A DNA stretch of 58,703 bases from Candidatus Caribbeanibacter nitroreducens. GTDB taxonomy: Bacteria > Gemmatimonadota > Gemmatimonadetes > Palauibacterales > Palauibacteraceae. The stretch covers positions 1 through 58,703 of the forward strand of contig CANPVF010000115.1 of assembly GCA_947581645.1 (NCBI GenBank), written 5' to 3'. Of this stretch, positions 44,249-52,517 are shown piece by piece. Each line of letters opens with the position of its first letter. Position 1 is the stretch's first letter. A model generated the notes under the pieces. The model was given only the letters and a program-made list of their open reading frames with translations, ran no database searches and was not told the DNA's origin. Made by a program: the position numbers and the translations under genes.

Positions 44249-45019
44249 TCAGTCGTCCAGGGCGCGGCAGATCTGCGCGAACGACTCGGGTGTCAGGCTG
44301 GCGCTCCCCACGAGGACTCCGTCCAGCCCCGGGGTCTCCAGGAGCTCCCGGGCGTTGTGGGGCTTGACGCTCCCGCCGTAGAGGATCACCGCCGACTCGG
44401 CGGCGTCGTCGTCGACGCTCCGGCGGACGGCGTCGCGCACGTGGCGGTGAGCCTCCCGGGCGTCGTCGGGCTCGGCCGTCTCGCCGGTCCCGATGGCCCA
44501 GACGGGCTCGTAGGCGAACACGACCTCGCGCCGCGTCGACGGCTCCACCGCCGACAGGCCCCGCTCCACCTGGCGCGACAGGACGTCCTCCAGGTGGCCG
44601 GCGCGGCGCTGCTCCAGGGTCTCTCCCACGCAGAGCACGGGACGGACGCCCTCCTCGGCCAGGCGGGCCACCTTGGTGGCCACCTGCTCGTCGGTGTCCC
44701 CGAACTCGCGTCGCCGCTCCGAGTGCCCGGCCAGTCCCCACTCGCACCCGGCGTCCGCGGCCATGGAGGCCGAGACCGCGCTGGTGTGGGCCCCCTCCGT
44801 CTCCTCGTGCACGTCCTGGACACCGAGGCCCAGGTCCTCCCGGCCCTCGGAGGCCTCACGAAAGGCGGGCACGCTGATCGAGGGCGGGAAGAAGAGAACC
44901 GTGCGGTCTTCGTGGGTTCCGTACCGATCCCGGAACTCGCGCACGAAGGTCCGCGTGGCCGACGGCCCCTTGTGCATCTTCCAGTTCGCGGCGTAGACGG
45001 GTCTCTCCAGGTCGGTCAC
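44249..45019 (-). CDS. tpiA: Triosephosphate isomerase
   Basis: A 256-residue TIM barrel that interconverts dihydroxyacetone phosphate and glyceraldehyde 3-phosphate. Catalytic N12 and K14 are in NWKMHKG, H99 in AGHSERR, and E171 in AYEPVWAIGTG; the phosphate loop GGSVKPHN is present. Start is GTG with AGGAGG four bases upstream. It lies 45 bases after pgk. Confidence 0.97.
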   Translation of the reverse strand: MTDLERPVYAANWKMHKGPSATRTFVREFRDRYGTHEDRTVLFFPPSISVPAFREASEGREDLGLGVQDVHEETEGAHTSAVSASMAADAGCEWGLAGHSERRREFGDTDEQVATKVARLAEEGVRPVLCVGETLEQRRAGHLEDVLSRQVERGLSAVEPSTRREVVFAYEPVWAIGTGETAEPDDAREAHRHVRDAVRRSVDDDAAESAVILYGGSVKPHNARELLETPGLDGVLVGSASLTPESFAQICRALDD

Positions 45020-45064
45020 GCTGCCTCCTCGGATGCCGTTCTCGTCGACGTGTCGTCTCGGGGT

Positions 45065-46258
45065 TCAGTGCTCGTCGTCGTCCAGTGCGTCCAGCGCCGG
45101 CAGGCGCCCGCTCGAGACGTACTCCAGCGACGCCCCGCCGCCGGTGGAGAGGTGCGAGACGTCCCCGGCGTGCCCGGCCTCCTGGACGGCCCGGGCGGAA
45201 TCCCCGCCGCCCACCACCGTGAAGGCGTCGCGCTCCGTGGCACGGGCCACCGCGCCCGCGATCCGGTCCGTGCCCTCCCGGAACGGGTCCTTCTCGAACA
45301 TGCCCATGGGGCCGTTCCAGAAGAGCGTGGCCGACTCGTGGATCACGGCGGTGAACCGGTCCATGGTGTCCGGACCGATGTCGAACGCCGCGTGCCCCTC
45401 GGGGACGTCCTCCTCCACCACCCGGCTGCGGTCACCGGCGTCCGGACCCGGCGCTACCACCAGGTCCCCCGGCAGGCGGAGCCGTCCCCCGGCGGCTTCC
45501 CGAATCTCCCGCGCCTGCTCCAGTGCCTCCTCCTCGACCAGCGAATCGGCCATGCCCCGGCCGCCGGCGGCCAGGAGGGTGTTCGCCACGCCGCCGCCGG
45601 CCAGGATCGCGTCCACGTGGTCCACGAAGGACCGCAGGAGCGGCAGCTTGTCGGCGATCTTGGCCCCGCCCACGACCAGCACGAGAGGGGCTTCGGGATC
45701 GACCCGGACGCGGTCCAGCGCCAGGATCTCCTTCTCCACCAGGAGCCCGGCCACCGCCGGGTCCAGGACCTCCGCTGCCCCCACGGTGGACGCGTGCGCC
45801 CGGTGGCAGGCCGCGAAGGCGTCGTTCACGAACAGGTCGCCGAGCCGCGCCAGCCGTCGGGCGTACTCCCGGTCGTTCTGCTTCTCGCCCGGGTGGAAGC
45901 GGGTGTTCTCCATCACCAGGATCTCGCCGTCCTCCAGCTCCCGGCTGGCCTCCAGGGCACCGTCGGACTCGGGCGCGCCGCCGAAGGTCACCGGCCGGCC
46001 GCCGTCCTCCTCCAGGAAGCGGGCCACGGGCCGGAGGGAGAGGCTGTCGTCGGGCTCTCCCCCCGGACGCCCCAGGTGGGAGAGCAGGACGGGTCGCGCG
46101 CCCCGCTTCAGGAGGAGGCGGAGCGTGGGATAGCTGGCTCGGATCCGGGCGGGGTCCATGACCTCGCCGTCCTCGCCCAGGGGCACGTTGTAGTCCACCC
46201 GGACCAGGGCCCGGCGGCCCTCGAGGCGCTCCGGGGCGAGATCGCGTATCGTCTTCAT
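45065..46258 (-). CDS. pgk: Phosphoglycerate kinase
   Basis: A 397-residue two-domain kinase making ATP from 1,3-bisphosphoglycerate. The N-terminal RVDYNVPLG and SHLGRPGG bind the substrate, VVGGAKIADKL lies at the domain interface, and VVGGGDSARAVQEAG binds nucleotide. Length is standard. ATG start, 22 bases after gap. Confidence 0.97.
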   Translation of the reverse strand: MKTIRDLAPERLEGRRALVRVDYNVPLGEDGEVMDPARIRASYPTLRLLLKRGARPVLLSHLGRPGGEPDDSLSLRPVARFLEEDGGRPVTFGGAPESDGALEASRELEDGEILVMENTRFHPGEKQNDREYARRLARLGDLFVNDAFAACHRAHASTVGAAEVLDPAVAGLLVEKEILALDRVRVDPEAPLVLVVGGAKIADKLPLLRSFVDHVDAILAGGGVANTLLAAGGRGMADSLVEEEALEQAREIREAAGGRLRLPGDLVVAPGPDAGDRSRVVEEDVPEGHAAFDIGPDTMDRFTAVIHESATLFWNGPMGMFEKDPFREGTDRIAGAVARATERDAFTVVGGGDSARAVQEAGHAGDVSHLSTGGGASLEYVSSGRLPALDALDDDEH

Positions 46259-46280
46259 CGAGGGACTCCCGGGGCGCCGG

Positions 46281-47309
46281 TCAGGCCGCCGACGCCGCGC
46301 CGAGCCGCTCGCCCACCAGGGAGGTCAGGTCCAGGCAGCGGTTGGAGTACCCCCACTCGTTGTCGTACCACGCGAGCACGCGGACCATCCGGTCGCCCAT
46401 CACCTCGGTGCTCCGGGCGTCGATGATCGAGCTCGCCGGGTGGCCGGTGTAGTCCACCGAGACCAGGGGCTCCTCGCTGTACGCCAGGATGCCCTCCAGG
46501 TCCCCCTCCGCCCGCGAGCGGAAGGCCCGGTTGACCTCCTCGGCGGTGACGTCGGTCTCGACGTTCACCACCAGGTCGGTGACCGAGACGTCCGGCGTGG
46601 GCACCCGCATGGCCATGCCGTCGAACTTGCCCTTCAGCTCGGGAATCACCTCGGCCGTGGCCTTCGCGGCCCCCGTCGACGTGGGGACCACGGAGACCGC
46701 CGCCGCCCGGGCCCGACGCAGATCCTTGTGGGGGCCGTCCAGGAGGTTCTGGCTGGTCGTGTAGCTGTGGACGGTGTTGATGAGCCCGCTCTCGAAGCCG
46801 AACTCCTCCAGGAGGACCCGGGCCGGCGGCGCCACGCAGTTGGTGGTGCAGCTGGCGTTGGAGAGGACGTCGTGGCTCCCCGGGTCGTACTCGTCCTGGT
46901 TGACGCCCATGACGATCGAGATGTCGGGGCCCGTGGCCGGGGCGGTGATGATCACCTTGTCGGCCCCTGCCGACAGGTGCTCGGCAGCCTGTTCGCGGTT
47001 CCGGAAGCGCCCCGTGGCCTCGAGGACCACGTCGACGTCGAGCTCGTCCCACGGGAGCTCGCCGGGCTCCGGCTCGGAGAGCACGCGCACGGTGGCGTCC
47101 CCGGCCCGGATCTCGCCCTCCCCGGCCCGGACCTCGCCCGGGAAGTGCCCGTGGACGGAGTCGTACTTGAGCAGGTGGGCCAGCGTGTCGGCGTCGGTCA
47201 GGTCGTTGACGGCCACGAACTCCAAATCGTGGCCGTCCCGCTGGAGGCCGGCCCGGAGGATGTTGCGTCCGATACGACCAAAGCCGTTGATGCCCACGCG
47301 TACTGCCAT
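46281..47309 (-). CDS. gap: Glyceraldehyde-3-phosphate dehydrogenase, type I
   Basis: A 342-residue dehydrogenase. GINGFGRIGRN binds NAD; aspartate in VNDLTD suggests NAD over NADP. The catalytic cysteine is C154 in SNASCTTNC, and the C-terminal WYDNEWGYSNR is intact. GGGAG is seven bases before the ATG. It begins the gap-pgk-tpiA-secG run; the 92 bases upstream, after comF, are the likely promoter region, but I could not fix -35/-10 boxes. Confidence 0.97.
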   Translation of the reverse strand: MAVRVGINGFGRIGRNILRAGLQRDGHDLEFVAVNDLTDADTLAHLLKYDSVHGHFPGEVRAGEGEIRAGDATVRVLSEPEPGELPWDELDVDVVLEATGRFRNREQAAEHLSAGADKVIITAPATGPDISIVMGVNQDEYDPGSHDVLSNASCTTNCVAPPARVLLEEFGFESGLINTVHSYTTSQNLLDGPHKDLRRARAAAVSVVPTSTGAAKATAEVIPELKGKFDGMAMRVPTPDVSVTDLVVNVETDVTAEEVNRAFRSRAEGDLEGILAYSEEPLVSVDYTGHPASSIIDARSTEVMGDRMVRVLAWYDNEWGYSNRCLDLTSLVGERLGAASAA

Positions 47310-47401
47310 TGCGGGTCTCCCGATGTTCAGGTTCTGACTGTCTCGAAAGCGCTGTCCGGCGTGACGGACGAAGCTCCGACGGAGTAGAAGATAGAGGCTC
47401 C

Positions 47402-48247
47402 TCAGCCGTCGCGAGAGGTGTGCCGCTCACCGTCGTTCCGGCCCTCCCCTGCTTCCGGCCCCGGGGCCACGGTCCGGGCGAAGGCCACCGCACCCAGCGG
47501 CCGCCATCCGGCCCGTCGCAGGGCCTCCGCGCAGGCCGCCGCCGTGGAGGCCGTGGTCACCACGTCGTCCACCACCACGGCCGCCGGTCGGCCGGCGGCG
47601 GCGGGACCCGACGTCTCCCCCGGAGGCCGGGCACGGAACAGGCCCCGGACGTTCTCCCGCCTCGACGCGCCTCCGAGCCGGGCCTGACGCCGGCCGCGGG
47701 TGCCGCGCCGGAGGGCGGCGGTCACGCTCCACCCCAGCTCCCGGGCCAGGTGCCGCGCCAGCAGTCCGGCCTGATTGAATCCGCGCCTCCGCTGTCGCGG
47801 GGGGGCGAGCGGCACCGGCACGAGCCGGGGGGCTCCCGTCGGTCGCGGGTCGTCGCCGGCCACGGACCGGGCGGCCGCAGCCATGGCCTCTCCCATCGGG
47901 ACGGCCAGCGCCGTCCAGCCGCGGTACTTGAGAGCGCGGACCAGCTCGGCCGCCCCGCCCCGCATCAGGTACGGAGCGCGGACGCGGGGGAGTCCGGCCG
48001 GCCAGTCGATGCACTCCGCGCAGGCCTCCACCCGGTCGGCGAATCGGGGTGCGGGAGCCCCGCATCGGTCGCAGCGGGGAGGGACGGCGCGCGGGAGGCG
48101 GCTCCAGCAGGCGTCGCACGCCGGGGCGCGTCCCCGTTCGACGCAGCTGCCGCACAGAGCGCACGACGGCGGAAAGAGCCGCCCGGCCAGCTCGCGGAGG
48201 CACCGCCCTCCACGGGCCAGGCGGTCGCGCCGGTCGGAGCCGTTCAG
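47402..48247 (-). CDS. comF: ComF family phosphoribosyltransferase-like protein
   Basis: About 281 residues. An N-terminal zinc-binding region with CALCGSC, CDAC, CDRCGAP and CAEC is followed by a type I phosphoribosyltransferase-like domain ending in AVVVDDVVTTASTAAACAEALRRAG. The RRRGFNQAGLLAR segment is also typical. ComF is tied to DNA uptake in competent bacteria and has other roles. No ATG, GTG or TTG is available in frame near the family start. The best candidate is CTG at 48247, overlapping the pheA stop as CTGA. The upstream frame is spurious. Confidence 0.85.
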   Translation of the reverse strand: MNGSDRRDRLARGGRCLRELAGRLFPPSCALCGSCVERGRAPACDACWSRLPRAVPPRCDRCGAPAPRFADRVEACAECIDWPAGLPRVRAPYLMRGGAAELVRALKYRGWTALAVPMGEAMAAAARSVAGDDPRPTGAPRLVPVPLAPPRQRRRGFNQAGLLARHLARELGWSVTAALRRGTRGRRQARLGGASRRENVRGLFRARPPGETSGPAAAGRPAAVVVDDVVTTASTAAACAEALRRAGWRPLGAVAFARTVAPGPEAGEGRNDGERHTSRDG

Positions 48248-49092
48248 GGGGACCCGGCGGGGTAGGAGCCCAGCGTCCGGACGAAGGTGGTCGCCCGCGC
48301 CAGCTCGTCCAGCGCCTCGCGCACCGCCTCGTCCTCGTCCGACCCGCGGAGGTCGAGGTAGAAGGCATATTCCCACGGCGCGTCGGAGAGGGGGCGGGAC
48401 TCGATCTTCGTCAGGTCGACGTCCCGCCTCGCGAAGGCCCCGAGGCAGCGGTGGAGGAGGCCGGGCTCGTCCGGGCCCGAGAAGACGATCGTGGTCTTGG
48501 CGTTCGGGCCCGGCTCCGCGGGCTCGGGTCCCAGGAGGAGGAAACGGGTCGTGTTCTCCGGGTTGTCCTCCATGCCCCGGCGGAGGATCCGGAGGTCGTG
48601 GACCTCGGCCGCCCGCTCGCTGGCCAGGGCGGCGGCCGATCGGAGCCCCTCGTCGCGGATGCGCCGGGCACTGCCCGCCGTGTCGGAGGCGGCCCGGCTC
48701 TCGGCCCCGGGGAGCTCCTCCCGCAGGGTGCTCGCGCACTGCGACAGGGCCTGCGGGTGGGAGAGCACGACCTCGACGTCGTCCATCTCCGTGCCGGGCA
48801 GGGCCATGAGACAGTGGCGAATCCCGAGGTAGATCTCTCCGACGATCTCCAGGTCCCGCTCCAGCAGCAGGTCGTAGTTCTCGCGCACGCTGCCGGCCAG
48901 GGAGTTCTCGATGGGCACGATCCCCAGGTCCGCGTCGACGCCCACGGCGCCGAACACGTCGCGGAACGTCGGCCGCGGCAGGGTGCGCACGCCGGCCGCC
49001 CCGCCGCGAGCCCGGAACCGGTGAGCCGCCTCCTCGCTGTACGCTCCGGGAACGCCCTGGAAGGCGATCCGGACCGCCTCGCCCGCGGCCAT
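48244..49092 (-). CDS. pheA: Prephenate dehydratase
   Basis: A 282-residue monofunctional enzyme making phenylpyruvate from prephenate, with no chorismate mutase domain. FQGVPGAYSE is near the N-terminus, ENSLAGSV near residue 62, the catalytic Thr in SDTAGSARR (about residue 138) and NTTRFLLL near residue 180. A C-terminal ACT domain (about 198-275) contains ESRP and binds phenylalanine for feedback inhibition. The ATG at 49092 has GGAGGG eight bases upstream, four bases after aroE. Confidence 0.96.
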   Translation of the reverse strand: MAAGEAVRIAFQGVPGAYSEEAAHRFRARGGAAGVRTLPRPTFRDVFGAVGVDADLGIVPIENSLAGSVRENYDLLLERDLEIVGEIYLGIRHCLMALPGTEMDDVEVVLSHPQALSQCASTLREELPGAESRAASDTAGSARRIRDEGLRSAAALASERAAEVHDLRILRRGMEDNPENTTRFLLLGPEPAEPGPNAKTTIVFSGPDEPGLLHRCLGAFARRDVDLTKIESRPLSDAPWEYAFYLDLRGSDEDEAVREALDELARATTFVRTLGSYPAGSP

Positions 49093-49096
49093 GCGA

Positions 49097-49942
49097 TCAG
49101 CCCTCCCCGCGCCCGGCGGCGGACCGCGCGGCGTCCAGCATGGGTCCGATGGGAGGCTCGACGTCCAGCCAGCGGCGGAGCGAGAGGCCGGCCTGGCGGA
49201 CGAGCATCTCCAGCCCGTCCCGTGCCGGCAGCCCCAGCCCACCGGCGTGTCGCGTCCAGGGCGTCCCGTCCCGGCCGTAGACCAGGTCGAAGACGGCGGC
49301 GGCCTCCACGTCCGTCAGGTCCAGGGGGAGCGGGTCGTCGGGCTCCAGGCCCAGGCTCGTGGCGTTGACCACCAGGTCGTAGGATCCAACGGCGTCCCAT
49401 CGGCTCTCCAGCACGCTCAGCGCCGTGCCGCTGCCGGCCGTCGCGTCGCCGCTGCTCCGGACGAGGTCCCGGGCGCGCCGTGTGGTACGGTTCCAGATCT
49501 CCACCGATTCCGCGCCGGCGTCCCGACAGGCGGCCACGACCGCCCGGGCAGCGCCCCCGGCGCCCAGGAGGAGAATCCGGCTCCCGGGGAGGCGGGCCTC
49601 CTGCCACGCCTCGACCGCCGCCCGGAATCCACCGACGTCGGTGTTGTCGCCGGCCACCTCGTCGCCCTCGGCCCAGAAGCAGTTGCAGGCGCCGGTCCGA
49701 CGCACGTCGTCCGCGGGACGATCCACGAGCCGGGCCGCCGACTCCTTGTGCGGAACCGTGATGTTGCCGCCCCCCGCCCTGGCCACGGCCGGCAGGACGC
49801 CGTTCAGCTCCTCCTCCCGGACCGGGAGGAGGACGTAGCTCGCGTCGATTCCCAGCTCCCGGAAGGCGGCGCCGTGGATCGCCGGCGAGAGGGAGTGCTC
49901 CACCGGCCATCCCAGGAGGGCGAAGAGGCGGGATCCGGTCAC
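49097..49942 (-). CDS. aroE: Shikimate dehydrogenase
   Basis: A 281-residue NADP-dependent enzyme reducing 3-dehydroshikimate. The substrate site HSLSPAIH is near residue 16, catalytic K66 is in NITVPHKE and D102 in AGDNTDVGGF, and LGAGGAARAV binds the nucleotide. The GTG start overlaps the phosphatase stop as GTGA. It pairs with pheA in the aromatic amino-acid route. Confidence 0.96.
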   Translation of the reverse strand: MTGSRLFALLGWPVEHSLSPAIHGAAFRELGIDASYVLLPVREEELNGVLPAVARAGGGNITVPHKESAARLVDRPADDVRRTGACNCFWAEGDEVAGDNTDVGGFRAAVEAWQEARLPGSRILLLGAGGAARAVVAACRDAGAESVEIWNRTTRRARDLVRSSGDATAGSGTALSVLESRWDAVGSYDLVVNATSLGLEPDDPLPLDLTDVEAAAVFDLVYGRDGTPWTRHAGGLGLPARDGLEMLVRQAGLSLRRWLDVEPPIGPMLDAARSAAGRGEG

Positions 49943-50427
49943 GGCCGGTCCCGGTCCGCGGGGGCGGGGTCGACCGTCTCCAGCACGCCCCCGACGGCCT
50001 CCTCCAGCAGTTCGAGGACCTCCTCGTACCGCTCCACCCCGGCCCCGACCGGGTCGCCCACCTCGCGGCCGTGCTCCGGATGATCCTCCGGGAGGAATTC
50101 AGTCACCAGGAACGCCTTCTCCCCGCCGCCGATGTCGGCCGCCACCCGCAGGTGGGCGTGCGTCATGGCCAGGACCAGGTCGGCCCACTCCACGAGCTCG
50201 GGTCCCAGGGGCGTCGAGCGGTGCCCCGACAGGTCGAGCCCCTTCCGCCGTGCGGCCAGCACGGCACCGCTGGAGGCCGGCGCGCCGCGCCCGGCGAACG
50301 TGCCGGCCGAGCGGACCTCCACCTTCTCGAGACCGCGCTCGTCCGCCTGTCGGAGGGCGAGTCGCTCCGCCAGCGGGCTCCGGCACGTGTTGCCGCTGCA
50401 GACGAAGAGGATCCGGCGTGCGCTCAT
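49939..50427 (-). CDS. Low-molecular-weight phosphatase, YwlE-like (possible protein-arginine phosphatase)
   Basis: A 162-residue phosphatase. The P-loop VCSGNTCRSPLAE has nucleophile C10 and R16, and the general acid D125 is in REVGDPVG. The residue before the second cysteine is Thr (T14) as in B. subtilis YwlE, where Thr instead of Ile favours phospho-arginine. Adjacent Sua5/YrdC also matches the Bacillus ywlC-ywlE neighbourhood. Arginine specificity is therefore an inference, since a McsB kinase is not seen here. ATG start in an ATGA overlap. Confidence 0.9.
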   Translation of the reverse strand: MSARRILFVCSGNTCRSPLAERLALRQADERGLEKVEVRSAGTFAGRGAPASSGAVLAARRKGLDLSGHRSTPLGPELVEWADLVLAMTHAHLRVAADIGGGEKAFLVTEFLPEDHPEHGREVGDPVGAGVERYEEVLELLEEAVGGVLETVDPAPADRDRP

Positions 50428-51098
50428 CGGTGGACCTCGGCCTCCAGGCACTCCTCCAGCGCCCCGACCTCCACCGCGCCCTCCCTCAGGACCCGTGGCG
50501 TGTCGTCCCTGAGCGAGACGATGGTCGAGGGGGCAGACGCCGGCAGGGGGCCGGCGTCCAGGAAGGCGCACGGCCGGTCCAGCGCCGGCATGCGGGCCAG
50601 CACGTCCATGACCCGGTCCGGATCCCGGGCCGGCTCGCCACCCGAGCGGTTGAGGCTCGTGGAGCTGACCAGGTCGTCCAGGGCGGCGGGAACGGCCCGC
50701 GCCACGGGGTGGCCGTCGACCCGGACGGCGATGCCGTGCTCGGAGCCGTCCTCCAGGACCAGAGTGAGCCCACCGGGCCAGAAGCGGTCGCTCAGTCGCT
50801 CGGCTGCCGCCGGCCACAGTGCCCCGCGACGCCGCTGACGCACCTGCGTGCTGCTGGCCGCCAGCCGGATCAGGGGGCGGCTCCGGTCGTAGCCCTTGAG
50901 CCCGGCCACCACGGCGTCCAGCTCGGGCTCCGCCCGGGCGCCGAGCCCGTACACGGTCGAGGTCGGGTGCACGAAGAGGCCGCCGCCCCGCAGCACCTCG
51001 ACCGCCCTCTGGACCGCCCGGCCCCGGTGGTCGTCGGGCCCCGCCGCGATCCGCTCCACCGGGCCGGCTCCCGCTCCGCCGTCCACCGCGTCCGTCAT
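50424..51098 (-). CDS. Sua5/YciO/YrdC-family threonylcarbamoyl-AMP synthase
   Basis: A 224-residue YrdC-domain protein that makes threonylcarbamoyl-AMP for tRNA t6A37. HPTSTVYGLGA is near residue 44, LKGYDRSRPL near residue 67 follows the K-x-R signature, and STSLNRSGG near residue 146 is the late nucleotide segment. It lacks the C-terminal Sua5 domain and is closer to TsaC in size. The first about 20 residues are a Gly/Ala-rich extension. ATG start overlaps the radA stop as ATGA. Confidence 0.9.
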   Translation of the reverse strand: MTDAVDGGAGAGPVERIAAGPDDHRGRAVQRAVEVLRGGGLFVHPTSTVYGLGARAEPELDAVVAGLKGYDRSRPLIRLAASSTQVRQRRRGALWPAAAERLSDRFWPGGLTLVLEDGSEHGIAVRVDGHPVARAVPAALDDLVSSTSLNRSGGEPARDPDRVMDVLARMPALDRPCAFLDAGPLPASAPSTIVSLRDDTPRVLREGAVEVGALEECLEAEVHR

Positions 51099-52480
51099 CC
51101 GTCGTCCTCCCGCATCATGGCGACCAGCTCGTGGATTCGCTTCAGGGGGCGAAGCTCCAGCCCCTCCGGATCGACGCTGTCGGCCACCGCCTCCGGGACC
51201 GCGGCGCCGGTCAGGCCGGAGCGACGGACCTCCGAGAGGCGGCTGTCGGAGCGGGCGACGCTCCGGGTCTCCCCGCCGAGCCCCACCTCGCCGAAGAACG
51301 CGAAGTCCGCCGGCAGGGGACGGTCCAGCTCCGAGGAAGCGAGGGCCGCCAGCACCGCCAGGTCCACCGCCGGATCGGTGAGGCTCAGTCCCCCCACCAC
51401 GTTGATGAACACGTCGGCGCCCGCCAGCGACAGGTCCGCCCGCCGCTCCAGGACGGTGAGCAGCATGGAGAGCCGACGCGACGGAAAGCCCGTGGCGACC
51501 CGCTGGGGGTTGGAGTACTGCGAGGGCCCCGTCAGGGCCTGCACCTCGGCCAGCAGGGGGCGCGTGCCGTGCAGCGGCACGGCCACCGCCGAGCCGCTCA
51601 CCCGCCGGGGCCGGTCCTCGAGGAAGAGCTCCGAGGGATTCTCGACGGGCTCCAGGCCCAGGGAGGTCATGCGGAACACCGCGAGCTCGTCGACGCTCCC
51701 GAAGCGGTTCTTCGAGGCCCGGAGAATCCGGTGCTCCACGGAGCGCTCGCCCTCGAACTGGAGCACCACGTCGACGGCGTGCTCCAGGGTCCGGGGACCG
51801 GCCAGCCCGCCCCCCTTCGTCACGTGCCCCACGAGGAAGGTCGGCGTGTCGGTCTCCTTGGCGAAGGTCTGCAGGCGGGCGGCGCACTCCCGCACCTGCG
51901 CCACGTTGCCCGCGGAGGAGTCGACGCCGGAGGCGGTGAGGGTCTGGATGGAATCCACGCACAGGAGATCCGGCGCCATCTCGGCGGCCTCGTCGACGAT
52001 GCGGTCGGCGTCCGTGGACGGGAGGAACGTCACGTCGGCGGCCCCCTTCCCCAGGCGGTCGGCCCGCATCCGGACCTGGTCCGCCGACTCCTCGCCGGAG
52101 ACGTACAGGACCTGGCCGCCGTCGGACTGGAGCTCCGCGGCGATCTGGAGCAGGAGCGTCGATTTTCCGATGCCCGGGGGACCGCCCATGAGGACGAGGG
52201 AGCCCGGTACGAGGCCTCCTCCCAGCAGGACGTCGAGCTCGCCGATGCCGGTGGACCTCCGCTCGGCCGACTCGGCCTCCAGCTCCCGCAGCGGACGCGG
52301 CTCCTGGCGGCCGCCCCCGGTCGACCGTCCGGGGGCGCCGCTTCCCTTCCCCCCGGCGTCGCGGTCCGGCGCCTCGGCCATGGTGTTCCAGTCGCCGCAC
52401 GCCGGGCAGCGTCCCTCCCACTTGAGGGACTCGTTCCCGCAGGAGGTGCAGAAGAACCGGGGGCGGTCGGAGGAGCTCAT
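51095..52480 (-). CDS. radA: DNA repair protein RadA
   Basis: A 461-residue RecA-like ATPase helping branch migration in recombination. The N-terminal zinc finger is C11, C14, C25 and C28 (CTSCG, CPACG). A Gly/Arg/Glu-rich linker precedes Walker A GGPPGIGKST (K106). The RadA signature KNRFG is at residues 257-261, and a C-terminal Lon-protease-like domain contains DLAVLAALASSELDRPLP. It lies 37 bases downstream of dnaB. Confidence 0.97.
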   Translation of the reverse strand: MSSSDRPRFFCTSCGNESLKWEGRCPACGDWNTMAEAPDRDAGGKGSGAPGRSTGGGRQEPRPLRELEAESAERRSTGIGELDVLLGGGLVPGSLVLMGGPPGIGKSTLLLQIAAELQSDGGQVLYVSGEESADQVRMRADRLGKGAADVTFLPSTDADRIVDEAAEMAPDLLCVDSIQTLTASGVDSSAGNVAQVRECAARLQTFAKETDTPTFLVGHVTKGGGLAGPRTLEHAVDVVLQFEGERSVEHRILRASKNRFGSVDELAVFRMTSLGLEPVENPSELFLEDRPRRVSGSAVAVPLHGTRPLLAEVQALTGPSQYSNPQRVATGFPSRRLSMLLTVLERRADLSLAGADVFINVVGGLSLTDPAVDLAVLAALASSELDRPLPADFAFFGEVGLGGETRSVARSDSRLSEVRRSGLTGAAVPEAVADSVDPEGLELRPLKRIHELVAMMREDDG

Positions 52481-52517
52481 CTCGCGGGCCTCGGCGGTGA
52501 GGCGGAGGGAGGCGGCC

